Assembly: GCF_022376295.1 (NCBI RefSeq)
Contig: NZ_CP060140.1
Coordinates: 4,530,356-4,594,355 of the forward strand
Length of the DNA: 64,000 nt
Direction: 5' to 3'
From: Nodularia sphaerocarpa UHCC 0038
GTDB taxonomy: Bacteria > Cyanobacteriota > Cyanobacteriia > Cyanobacteriales > Nostocaceae
Shown here piece by piece: positions 22,218 to 29,402 of this stretch; the first letter of the stretch is position 1, and every line of letters starts with the position of its first letter. The translations under genes were made by a program, and so were the position numbers. Below the pieces are notes generated by a model. The model searched no databases and was not told where the DNA came from. It saw nothing but the letters and a program-made list of their open reading frames with translations.

Positions 22218-23322
22218 CCAAAGAATTAGAGAAGCCAATGGCAGGCTACGCGCTAACAACTGGGGAATATCAATTGAGCGAGTAGGGGACAGACTCTCAC
22301 TGAGGGGCATCATGCCACCAAAGCCCCACTCAAAGCAGGGGAAACATCATCAACAGAGGATATCTATTGCCCCTGCCAACGCCGAAGGGGTGAAATTAGC
22401 AGAGTCCGAAGCCAAGAAATTAGCCATCAGACTGGACGCAAAGACATTCACTTGGGACGATTACATCAAGACAGATCAGCCACCGGTTCTAATTGGGGAA
22501 TGGCTCTTAAAATTCGAGGCTGATTATTTCAATCGCCGTCAACGAAATTTCAAAAGTGAATCAACTTGGCGAAAAGACTACATTGAGGTTTTTCAACATC
22601 TCCCCCGTAGTGAGGTACTGACGGCTGACTTACTCCAAAAGATTGTCCTGACAAGCAAGCCCGACACCCGAACCCGTAAAAGATTCTGCCTAATCTTAGG
22701 GGTGCTTGCGAAATTCGCAAATCTTGAGGGATTCGACCCCAGGAATTATTCAGGGAATTACACCCCAAAAAGCAGAAAGCCGCGCGACTTGCCTAATGAT
22801 TTTATGATCGCCGATTGGTACTTCAATATCAAAAACCACAAGTGGAGGTGGATATATGGAATGCTGGCAACATACGGGCTGAGGAATCACGAAGTATTTT
22901 TTCTTGACTTAGAACAACTGCGTGCAGGCAACCAAGTTATCAGCGTCTTGCAGGGTAAAACCGGATACAGGCAGATATGGCCATATCATCCGGAATGGTT
23001 CACCATGTTTGACCTAAAGTCAGTCAAAATCCCTGACATAAATCTAAGCCGCTCTAACTCAGCCATTGGAAATACTGTAAGCCAGCACTTTGGAAGAAAT
23101 CAAAAATTACCTTTTACCGTGTATGATCTCCGCCACCGATGGGCAATCCGGACGTTAGAGTATGGGCTTGATGTTTCGTTAGCCGCACAGCAAATGGGTC
23201 ATAGCCTCTCAGTGCATAGCAATATCTATCATTACTGGATTTCAAACGCTGTTCACCAGCGCGCCTTTGACTTAATCATGGGGAAGAGCGATCGCCCCCA
23301 ACCACCAAAAATGAATCGGTAA
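22210..23322 (+). CDS. int: Tyrosine recombinase / integrase (element A), 370 aa
   Basis: Start ATG 22210 is chosen by comparison with the element B integrase (35487), whose N-terminus matches (M(I)..RI(R/K)EANGRL.ANNWGI). Catalytic residues: Arg225 (YGLRNHEVFFL), Lys250 (GKTGYRQIW), Arg308-His309 in YDLRHRWAIR (the first His of the usual HxxR is Tyr), His331 (MGHS) and nucleophile Tyr340 (NIYHYW). The N-terminal ~95 residues resemble the arm-binding region of cyanobacterial integrases (QQRISIAPANAEGV). It lies 73 bp from the attachment core at 23396, as expected for tRNA-targeting integrases, and follows a terminator-free operon of small genes. Confidence 0.95.
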   Translation: MIDQRIREANGRLRANNWGISIERVGDRLSLRGIMPPKPHSKQGKHHQQRISIAPANAEGVKLAESEAKKLAIRLDAKTFTWDDYIKTDQPPVLIGEWLLKFEADYFNRRQRNFKSESTWRKDYIEVFQHLPRSEVLTADLLQKIVLTSKPDTRTRKRFCLILGVLAKFANLEGFDPRNYSGNYTPKSRKPRDLPNDFMIADWYFNIKNHKWRWIYGMLATYGLRNHEVFFLDLEQLRAGNQVISVLQGKTGYRQIWPYHPEWFTMFDLKSVKIPDINLSRSNSAIGNTVSQHFGRNQKLPFTVYDLRHRWAIRTLEYGLDVSLAAQQMGHSLSVHSNIYHYWISNAVHQRAFDLIMGKSDRPQPPKMNR

Positions 23323-23343
23323 AAAATTTTTTAATATTTTTAA

Positions 23344-23369
23344 TCCAGCAAGCTCCTTGCTGGATTTTT
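23344..23369 (+). terminator. Terminator after integrase (element A)
   Basis: Perfect hairpin TCCAGCAAG-CTC-CTTGCTGGA followed by TTTTT. Element B has a related hairpin after its integrase (36623-36651). Confidence 0.92.
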
Positions 23370-23395
23370 GGCTTACAAATAGTTAGTCACTGCGT

Positions 23396-23439
23396 CTCTT
23401 AATCTGCTGGTTCTGAGTTCGAGTCTCAGGTCACCCACT
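23396..23439 (+). other. Attachment site, middle (element A/element B junction)
   Basis: 44-bp core identical to 10473-10516. The bases to its left are the right end of element A. The identity with the left site continues about 42 bp further right (through TTGACTAGATTTTG), because the left ends of both elements are conserved. The tRNA 3' half here has no 5' half and is not a tRNA gene. Confidence 0.93.
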
Positions 23440-23562
23440 CGGTTTCAGCTTTTCCTAAAAATGGGCATTGACTAGATTTTGCCTAAAACAATTAATTATC
23501 CCCACGCCAAGAATTTTAAATTTTGGGCAAATTCTGCTGCGAACTCGCATTTTTTCTGTTAA

Positions 23563-23588
23563 TCTAATTCATCCTTAATTGAATTAGA
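23563..23588 (+). promoter_or_regulatory. Hairpin before the fibre-cassette start (element B)
   Basis: TCTAATTCA - 8 nt - TGAATTAGA, ending 6 bp before ATG 23595, so it would cover the ribosome-binding region. It is positionally equivalent to 10633-10658 in element A but of different sequence. Confidence 0.45.
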
Positions 23589-23594
23589 TATTTC

Positions 23595-23927
23595 ATGGAA
23601 CCCACGATACAGCAAGTTTTTGGCGCTACTGCGTCCCTGACATCGACACAGCTGATAATTTCACTCGAAGATTTAGAAGCGAACGGATTGGACATAAGTA
23701 CAACACCCACAGCAGAGGCTTTGCTTGTGGCACTCCTACTTGAACCAAGGAAAACTTTGAACGAGGAGAACTTCGGAACCAATGCGGACCAAAGTATCTA
23801 TTTCAGGGATGGATTCGGCACAGAAACTGTTCGGGGCGAGGAAAATGTGGCTCATAAAATTGATGTGATCGAGATATCTCTATCTCGTCCAAAGACCCTA
23901 AATATACTTGACCCCAACGCCTACTAA
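23595..23927 (+). CDS. Cassette protein 1 (element B), 110 aa
   Basis: Homologue of the 111-aa protein at 10670. Shared features: MEPTI.Q.FGA.AS.TS, helix TAEALLVALLLE, DQSI, RGEEN, and C-terminal ILDPNAY. Acidic, without membrane segment or cysteine. The stop overlaps the next start (TAATG). It is kept as the first cassette gene in both elements, so it probably belongs with the fibre structure or its assembly. Confidence 0.85.
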   Translation: MEPTIQQVFGATASLTSTQLIISLEDLEANGLDISTTPTAEALLVALLLEPRKTLNEENFGTNADQSIYFRDGFGTETVRGEENVAHKIDVIEISLSRPKTLNILDPNAY

Positions 23928-24529
23928 TGAGCAGCCATTGCGACGCAGGCGACACTGCAAAAGTAACCCTACCGAATGGTGTAATCGAAACTTTTACTGA
24001 TACACCCATCACCATAGAATGTGAACAAGACAATTCAACCAGTAGGCGATACTTTGTAACTGTAAAAAACACTGTAGTCTATCCGCCAAGCCCACAATTG
24101 CCTAACGGTGCTACACAGGTTTTTAATTTTTCTGGTAGTAGATGGTCAGTCGATGGCGACTTATTTTCTACCAGAGTTGTGAATATCCAAAATAGTGTGG
24201 CACCACAGATTTACACTCGTGGTGGCGGACTAACACCAGCGAATCCCCGCTGGGAAAATATGCTTTCTTCGTCCAGTCAAAACGATATCATTATAGAAAT
24301 AATTTCTATAACACCAATAGCAGGATTACCCCCTGCACCAAAAACCATCACCATCACTGGAGCTAGTGGAAATGTTTTGCTCTCCGCTAATTTTGATGAT
24401 TGTAATTATCAGGTGGAATGCATTACAGGATGCCCCCCAAACACTTTGGATTGTGGGGATTGTTGCTTGGATTGCGATTCTGTTTTGAGCGCAATTCAGG
24501 GAATGCGATCTCAAATATCAAATTTATAA
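23927..24529 (+). CDS. Cassette protein 2 (element B), Cys-rich C-terminus, 200 aa
   Basis: Homologue of the 198-aa protein at 11005. The N-terminus (CDAGDTAKVTLPNGVIE, TDTPITIEC) and the C-terminal cluster ([25 protein letters not shown]) are conserved, while the middle ~100 residues are unrelated in detail. Conserved ends with a variable core is the usual sign of a surface or receptor-facing domain. No signal peptide. Followed by the fibre gene after 19 bp. Confidence 0.85.
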   Translation: MSSHCDAGDTAKVTLPNGVIETFTDTPITIECEQDNSTSRRYFVTVKNTVVYPPSPQLPNGATQVFNFSGSRWSVDGDLFSTRVVNIQNSVAPQIYTRGGGLTPANPRWENMLSSSSQNDIIIEIISITPIAGLPPAPKTITITGASGNVLLSANFDDCNYQVECITGCPPNTLDCGDCCLDCDSVLSAIQGMRSQISNL

Positions 24530-24548
24530 ATGTAATACGTAGATTTCA

Positions 24549-26606
24549 ATGTCCTCATGTAATGATATTGCGGGTCAGCTAGCAGCCCTCTCAGCCGAAA
24601 TCGCAGCTTTGGACGGTCGTTTTATCCCGCGTAGCGAAAAACCGCAAATAATACAGGAAAGCGTAGACCGAAGCTACTTTTTTATAATGCCCGAAGCGAG
24701 AGGTTACACGGATGGGCAGATAAATATCGTCAATGCGGCTATTGCAACTATTAGCGTGCTTGTTTTTGCGCTGCAAGGACTAGTGCAAATGCTGCAAGCC
24801 GCCATCGCTGGGCTTCAGGTGTTGCTCTCTATTCCTGGAAGAGTGGCTGCTTTAGAGAGGCGATTATCTGCAATTGAAAGTGTAATATCAGGAATCAGAA
24901 ACTCGATCAATTATCTCAATAATCGGATTTCAGAAGTCGCCGGAACAGCGCTTCTAGCTCTCACTACAGGCAGAAGAGCAGAGACCAAGGCGGATACGGC
25001 TCAGGGGCGTGCTGATGAAGCATTGGGAGCAGCCAGAGATGCTAGGCGTAGAGCCGACGAAGCTCAGGCTGCTGTAGAACAACTCCGCCAATTTGTCATC
25101 CCGATTCCCGCACAAGTGGCAGAGGCCCAAAGACGGGCTGACGAAGCACGTCGTAAAGCTGACGAAGCACAGAGAAAGGCAGATGATGCCTTGCGGCGAC
25201 TTGCACCATTACAGGGGGGGATTGACAGGGCGCAGCGCACCGGTGACACAGCCCAAAGGTGGGCTGACGAGGCATTACGGCGACTCAGAAATTTACCTCA
25301 GCCGAACGATGGTCGCGACGGTGAGCCGGGTCCGCGTGGCTTGAGGGGCTTTCCAGGTCGTGACGGCGTTGGACAACCAGGACCACGAGGATTACCAGGA
25401 CCACGAGGATTACCAGGACCACGAGGATTACCAGGAACACGAGGATTACCAGGAACACGAGGATTACCAGGAACACGAGGATTGCCAGGAACACGAGGAT
25501 TGCCAGGGATAAGAGGATTACCAGGGATACGAGGAGAGGATGCAGAGGTGGACGAACAGACAAAAAGATTGATACGTCAGACGGCAACGAATGCGGCTTT
25601 CATTCCGGCTTTAGTAGCTCGTCCTGCGCCACTAACAGTCCCGCAGGCAGCTAACGCAGCAGCCACGGGAGTATGCAGCACAACCCGCCCCGGTGGGTGC
25701 ATGAACAACCTTCTCAGGGATGCGAGAGATAACATCAACCTTAATGCAAATACCAATAAAAACTTTTTAGGCGATCTAATTAACGGGTTAGGGATTAGCC
25801 AATTAACGAGGCAAGTGACAGCAATTCAGTCTGTACTCGGTCCACAATTGTTCAATCGTTCCGGTCAAATGATAGGAGTTTCTACTTGGCTGCAAACCTT
25901 CACTAAATCCCAAGTATTGGATCGTGCATTAGCAGTAATGACGTTCGCCGCCACAGTGCATAATGGCGTGCAGTTGACTGGTCAGATTGGGCAGTCTCTA
26001 GGTAGTGCCATTGGAAATGTCCTTCAAATTATTGGCATCAAGGACCAGGAAGGACGAGCTTTTAATGTAGGACAAGTTGTCGGCAATTCTGTTCAGAATA
26101 TTATTAGAGGAATAGTAGGCGCAGAGAATTACACCACTATTTCAAGAACCTGGGCAAGAGCAAATCGGATCTATCAAGCATCCACCAACGTACTTAATGT
26201 TTTTCAAGACCTTACATCAACAGTTTTGAACGCGCTAGAAATAACTATTGGTAGGATTGGAAAAATCGGAAATGCCCTCAGGCAGGCTGGTGAAGTGCTT
26301 GAAAACGCATATGAATGGATGAATCCTCAACCCAAAATAAACCGAGTCATTTCAAGATTAGAGGCATTGAATCAAGGGGCAAGTACGGTACAGCAAATAT
26401 CTCAAGCGCCCCTAGATGTCACCCAGGCGCTAACCGAATTAACAGAAGCTAATACAGCTTTTGTTGTTGCTTTAAGAGACGACGAAACACAAACCAATAA
26501 AGGTATAAGAGAACCAGTCCCAAACAAAATCAGTCGTGAAGACAGGAACTCTACGGTAGTCAGTCAGAGCCTGCCTATTACGGGCGTACACGTAACACCG
26601 GATTAA
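24549..26606 (+). CDS. Collagen-like fibre protein (element B), 685 aa
   Basis: Same modular plan as the element A fibre: head ([31 protein letters not shown]), hydrophobic helix (~50-100, [20 protein letters not shown]), helical region, a long Arg/Ala/Glu-rich alpha-helical stalk of RRADEA..KADEA heptad-like repeats (~155-255) that replaces the poly-Ala stalk of element A, a Gly-X-Y shaft (~258-331) built from [12 protein letters not shown] hexapeptides, and the conserved C-terminal domain ([28 protein letters not shown]). The stalk and shaft have been exchanged while both end domains are kept, as in phage-fibre module shuffling. Confidence 0.88.
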   Translation: MSSCNDIAGQLAALSAEIAALDGRFIPRSEKPQIIQESVDRSYFFIMPEARGYTDGQINIVNAAIATISVLVFALQGLVQMLQAAIAGLQVLLSIPGRVAALERRLSAIESVISGIRNSINYLNNRISEVAGTALLALTTGRRAETKADTAQGRADEALGAARDARRRADEAQAAVEQLRQFVIPIPAQVAEAQRRADEARRKADEAQRKADDALRRLAPLQGGIDRAQRTGDTAQRWADEALRRLRNLPQPNDGRDGEPGPRGLRGFPGRDGVGQPGPRGLPGPRGLPGPRGLPGTRGLPGTRGLPGTRGLPGTRGLPGIRGLPGIRGEDAEVDEQTKRLIRQTATNAAFIPALVARPAPLTVPQAANAAATGVCSTTRPGGCMNNLLRDARDNINLNANTNKNFLGDLINGLGISQLTRQVTAIQSVLGPQLFNRSGQMIGVSTWLQTFTKSQVLDRALAVMTFAATVHNGVQLTGQIGQSLGSAIGNVLQIIGIKDQEGRAFNVGQVVGNSVQNIIRGIVGAENYTTISRTWARANRIYQASTNVLNVFQDLTSTVLNALEITIGRIGKIGNALRQAGEVLENAYEWMNPQPKINRVISRLEALNQGASTVQQISQAPLDVTQALTELTEANTAFVVALRDDETQTNKGIREPVPNKISREDRNSTVVSQSLPITGVHVTPD
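25378..25530 (+). repeat. 18-bp tandem repeat encoding [12 protein letters not shown] shaft
   Basis: Tandem units of 18 bp, CCAGGACCACGAGGATTA and variants with CCAGGAACACGAGGATTA, encoding the Gly-X-Y shaft of the element B fibre. It differs in unit length and codon use from the 27-bp repeat of element A. Confidence 0.9.
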
Positions 26607-26628
26607 AACTAAAAAAGGATTCTCAAAA

Positions 26629-27444
26629 ATGGCTTTACCCGCGAATCTGGATTACTGGAAACACTTAAGAAACACTATTAGGTATTATCACAATCAACAA
26701 GTAAACCAATATTTCAGACGCACAGAGAGAAATAGTGTGCGTACCCCAAAAGCATCGCTGAGGGTAGCGTGTACAATTCGCCCACAAGATACTGTCGCAA
26801 TGGTACAGATGCGGATGTGGCTATTTGAGGTGACGTGTGGGAATGCCGCATCGTTACAGCCGACTATTGTGGGAATGCCGATGGAGGATTTTATCAGAGA
26901 GAGCAAGTTCTCTCCCCAAGTCAAAATATATTTTAAAGAACCATTTAATGTGCAAACACACGTCAACGGATTGCTTCAAAAACGTGCAGAGATAAGCTTT
27001 AGGGTTGTTGGTGAAACTCCAGCAACCATGAACCAAACTAAAGCGCGCGTTCTTGCGAATAGAATAAAAAATGAGTTTTTCACACCTTTGATCACCTGGA
27101 GAAAAGGCAAGTACAAGGTAAAATATCTTGATTTGGAGAATGGCTTTGATTTTCGAGTTTTTGCTGTCTCCAAAGCTGAAGGAGCAGACCTTATAAGATC
27201 TGCTATATCAAGCGCTGGAAAAAACTATGTTGCCAGCAACCTGGAATTTATTGACCATGACAGGAACTACCCCAATACTACAGAGACTACTCTTATTTAC
27301 GGTTCTCGATCTAGAAAACCGACCCGCCGTCCAACCGTAAGTGTTCGCCCCACCCATGCTCAAATGCTCCTGAATGGGAGAGTAGCCCCCATCAATTTAG
27401 TAGCGTTATCACCTTTTGTACGCAATGCGCTTGTCTACGTATAG
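26629..27444 (+). CDS. Cassette protein 4 (element B), 271 aa
   Basis: Unknown, basic. The early NQYFRR and (S/P)PQVKIYFKEPFNV segments resemble in position the 218-aa element A protein (13513). An AAAAAAGGATTCTCAAAAATGG context supports the start (AAGGA 9-10 bp upstream). The middle contains ARVLANRIKNEFFTPLITWR; the C-terminal Arg-rich SRSRKPTRRPTVSVRPTH (~230-247) suggests nucleic-acid contact. Structural role inferred from position. Confidence 0.8.
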   Translation: MALPANLDYWKHLRNTIRYYHNQQVNQYFRRTERNSVRTPKASLRVACTIRPQDTVAMVQMRMWLFEVTCGNAASLQPTIVGMPMEDFIRESKFSPQVKIYFKEPFNVQTHVNGLLQKRAEISFRVVGETPATMNQTKARVLANRIKNEFFTPLITWRKGKYKVKYLDLENGFDFRVFAVSKAEGADLIRSAISSAGKNYVASNLEFIDHDRNYPNTTETTLIYGSRSRKPTRRPTVSVRPTHAQMLLNGRVAPINLVALSPFVRNALVYV

Positions 27445-27555
27445 TTACACCCTAGGAATTACTTAAAACCAAACGTCGCGTACAAAAAGAATCTTCAACT
27501 AGTTAACTTGTTGTAGGCAGAACTTGTATGTTTTTTTTCGGAAAAAGCCTGTTAC

Positions 27556-27575
27556 AGTATGCCTTATTGCATACT
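27556..27575 (+). promoter_or_regulatory. Intercistronic hairpin (element B)
   Basis: AGTATGC-CTTATT-GCATACT, 14 bp before ATG 27590, in the 145-bp gap of the cassette. It matches in position the hairpin pair of element A (14184-14244). Confidence 0.45.
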
Positions 27576-27589
27576 AATGAATAGTCTTT

Positions 27590-28171
27590 ATGAGCTTCAG
27601 AATATTACGCCAAGTACCATTACTGCAAGCGCGATACGCGGAGTATCAGCGCTGGCTAGCATTGACACCACAAGCCAGGCAAAGTGCTTATGCTCAAGTA
27701 ACAGTTGAAGCCAACCGTGCATCACACAGCCGGACTCCTGGATACTGCATTTCATTTAATACAGCCGGAGCAACAGAAGTATATTTGAAGACAAAGATTT
27801 TGTCACCACAGCAAGAAGGGGCTGGAAACGCACTCGCTGGAGTAGTTCGCGGTCTGGTTGCTAGTAGAGTCCAAACTACGGCTCAGTTTAGAGAGTTGAC
27901 GAACCCTCTTAGCATCGAGGTTAAAAAATACAAATTTGCTAAGTTAGCTTTAACTACAGTTACATCTGCGACGACACAAGGCGACTCCAGAATAACTGGA
28001 GTAAGGTACAGAAAGCCTGACGTTGATACGGCAACCAGTAACTTTGGAGGGCTTTCTGGCACAGAGACTTTCCAAGCAGCCTCTACAGCTATATCAGGGG
28101 AGACTGCATTCACTGGTCATCTGAATGCTGCAAACTTTAAAAACAGAGCCAAATTTACTCCCGAAGGCTAA
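27590..28171 (+). CDS. Cassette protein 5 (element B), 193 aa
   Basis: Unknown. Helical N-terminus (LLQARYAEYQRWLALTPQAR), then beta-rich Ala/Thr/Ser/Gly sequence (TLTTVTSATTQGDSRITG-like, SNFGGLSGTETFQAASTA). The size, the small-residue-rich beta composition and the preceding isolated hairpin make it a candidate major structural protein of the cassette, but no capsid family is recognised and this is inference. It has no clear homologue in element A, where this slot holds the 79- and 147-aa genes. Confidence 0.78.
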   Translation: MSFRILRQVPLLQARYAEYQRWLALTPQARQSAYAQVTVEANRASHSRTPGYCISFNTAGATEVYLKTKILSPQQEGAGNALAGVVRGLVASRVQTTAQFRELTNPLSIEVKKYKFAKLALTTVTSATTQGDSRITGVRYRKPDVDTATSNFGGLSGTETFQAASTAISGETAFTGHLNAANFKNRAKFTPEG

Positions 28172-28173
28172 AC

Positions 28174-28446
28174 ATGAATAGTGCGATCGCTGAACGTAGT
28201 GGCATAATTTGGACTCCGCCGGACCTTATTGATTTACTTGCAGTAAGCATTGACGGACATTCTTCCCCAGAGGAATTTCAAGGAATGTTGAGGATCAATC
28301 AAGCCGCTAGGGACTTGCTGACTGGAAAGATGCTTCTAGATACTTATTTGGATTTTCTAGAGTACGAGGGAATGACAGAACCACAAGAAATTTGGAATGA
28401 AGCTGTACAGCACGTTGGATTTTTACGAGGCGAGTCGTTATTCTGA
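28174..28446 (+). CDS. Cassette protein 6 (element B), 90 aa
   Basis: Small acidic helical protein (PEEFQGMLRINQAARDLLTG, then LLDTYLDFLEYEGMTEPQEI) starting 2 bp after the previous stop. I see no homologue in element A. Acid-helical proteins of this size next to structural genes may be scaffolds or connectors; function unknown. Confidence 0.72.
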   Translation: MNSAIAERSGIIWTPPDLIDLLAVSIDGHSSPEEFQGMLRINQAARDLLTGKMLLDTYLDFLEYEGMTEPQEIWNEAVQHVGFLRGESLF

Positions 28447-28454
28447 CTAGAATT

Positions 28455-28892
28455 TTGGATTTACAAAATCCATCAAATTTCTCATTGCAATACAATAATT
28501 TCATACCTGCAACTGTAATCCAACTACAGAATGGGAATGAAATTTTTTTTCCGTTAACTCAGGTGAATATCCCTACTGTGTTCGATAAACCTTTTGTACT
28601 AGCATCAATTAGCACGTCTGTGCCAGTCGGGAAGATTTGGAGGTACGCAGGGAAACTCACGCAAGTTGTCTCCACTGCTTTAGGGGATGCGTTTATTCAG
28701 AGTCATCCCCTGTTTTTAGGCGAGGGAAATTTAGTGTATTTTTCACAAGTACAGGCAAATTACACCCTCAGATATATTCCACCTCGCTGGTTCCGGAATG
28801 TAGGGATACAGGTCCACCAGTACGAAGGAAATGATACTTCACCTGTTCAGCTTCAGCTAAATTCAATCGAGGGTAAGATCGACGATTTGTAA
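28455..28892 (+). CDS. Cassette protein 7 (element B), 145 aa
   Basis: TTG start at 28455 (no in-frame ATG occurs in the conserved part). Beta-rich, with LTQVVSTALGDAF and a C-terminal NSIEGKIDDL helix matching in place the LTQ.L..AL and C-terminal coiled coil of the 154-aa protein of element A. YNNFIPATVIQLQNG near the start and RYIPPRWFRNVGIQVHQYEG near the end are typical beta-sandwich strands. Probably homologous but diverged; function unknown. Confidence 0.72.
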   Translation: MDLQNPSNFSLQYNNFIPATVIQLQNGNEIFFPLTQVNIPTVFDKPFVLASISTSVPVGKIWRYAGKLTQVVSTALGDAFIQSHPLFLGEGNLVYFSQVQANYTLRYIPPRWFRNVGIQVHQYEGNDTSPVQLQLNSIEGKIDDL

Positions 28893-28908
28893 GGACTTAG
28901 CTGAAATT

Positions 28909-29133
28909 ATGATTAACCTTACCGATGCCTGGTATTTAGTAATGGCGATTTGCGCCTTCTTTAGCCTCGGCTTAACTCTATCCAAGGTCGATGGCAAGAT
29001 TTATAAAAAGTTGGTGGAGCTAGACACAAAAACTAGCCTCTTCATAGAAAGAGACCAGTGGCGGTATGACCATCAAACCGCTCAACTAGATATTTTGACT
29101 GACAAGATATCAAATATTCCTAAAAAGGATTAA
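28909..29133 (+). CDS. Cassette protein 8: single-TM coiled-coil protein (element B), 74 aa
   Basis: One N-terminal membrane segment (AWYLVMAICAFFSLGLTLS, ~7-25) followed by a polar helix (YKKLVELDTKTSLFIERDQW). It shares topology and position with the 95-aa protein at 15447 but little sequence. Candidate holin or membrane anchor. It is the last gene of the cassette, converging on the leftward module. Confidence 0.75.
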   Translation: MINLTDAWYLVMAICAFFSLGLTLSKVDGKIYKKLVELDTKTSLFIERDQWRYDHQTAQLDILTDKISNIPKKD

Positions 29134-29135
29134 TT

Positions 29136-29402
29136 TTAGAAGAGTTTGAGTTGACCGGGGGAGCTGCGATCGCAGCTCCCCCGGCTTTTCTTTTTGGGTG
29201 GGTTCGCCTTGGTGGTAAGTCCGAGAAGATTAAAGTACGCTCGTCTTTCGGAAAGCCACACTTTATATGGGTAATATTTCCGTGAGCTAAAAGGGTAGGC
29301 AGCATCAATAGCTCTTTTTAGATCAGATAAATCGCCGTTAGGCACGGAGGCGATCGCACTTTGAATCGCCTGCCGTGCAGCTGATCGCCAGGGGCTAGTC
29401 AT
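29136..29402 (-). CDS. Small basic protein after primase (element B), 88 aa
   Basis: Nearly identical to the 89-aa protein of element A (15737), including RKYYPYKVWLSERRAYF. It differs at residue 40 (Ser for Ile) and in the C-terminal segment, where the 30-bp terminator palindrome has been remade (KKSRGSCDRSSPG instead of KKKPGIKCDRTSPG). ATGA overlap with the primase stop. Function unknown, likely replication accessory. Confidence 0.78.
   Translation of the reverse strand: MTSPWRSAARQAIQSAIASVPNGDLSDLKRAIDAAYPFSSRKYYPYKVWLSERRAYFNLLGLTTKANPPKKKSRGSCDRSSPGQLKLF
29155..29184 (+). terminator. Perfect 30-bp palindromic terminator inside a convergent gene (element B)
   Basis: CCGGGGGAGCTGCGA followed by its exact reverse complement, then CTTTTCTTTTT. 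A HIP1 site (GCGATCGC) is at its centre. It terminates the rightward cassette while also being codons of the convergent 88-aa gene. The element A version is imperfect. Confidence 0.88.

Larger units (their letters stand above)
10473..23439 (+). mobile_element. Element A: tRNA-Lys integrative element with fibre cassette (12.9 kb)
   Basis: Bounded by attachment cores at 10473 and 23396, it would excise as a 12,923-bp circle. Contents in order: rightward cassette of eight genes (10670-15734) including a collagen-like fibre; leftward module (15737-19986) with small basic protein, DUF3854/VirE primase-helicase, two small proteins and RHH regulator; divergent switch (20018-20103); paired 51-bp repeats; rightward operon of small genes ending in a tyrosine recombinase (22210-23322). 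No terminase, portal, tail, relaxase or transposase gene is recognised. It is mosaic with element B, which follows head to tail. Confidence 0.92.

Noticed and set aside
23396..23439. Second and third tRNA-Lys genes
   Set aside because: Only the 3' half is present here and at 36676; no acceptor 5' strand or D arm, so they are attachment sites.
25285..25587. Minus-strand ORF of repeated hydrophobic LVILVFLVI
   Set aside because: Antisense of the element B fibre shaft repeat, not a membrane protein gene.
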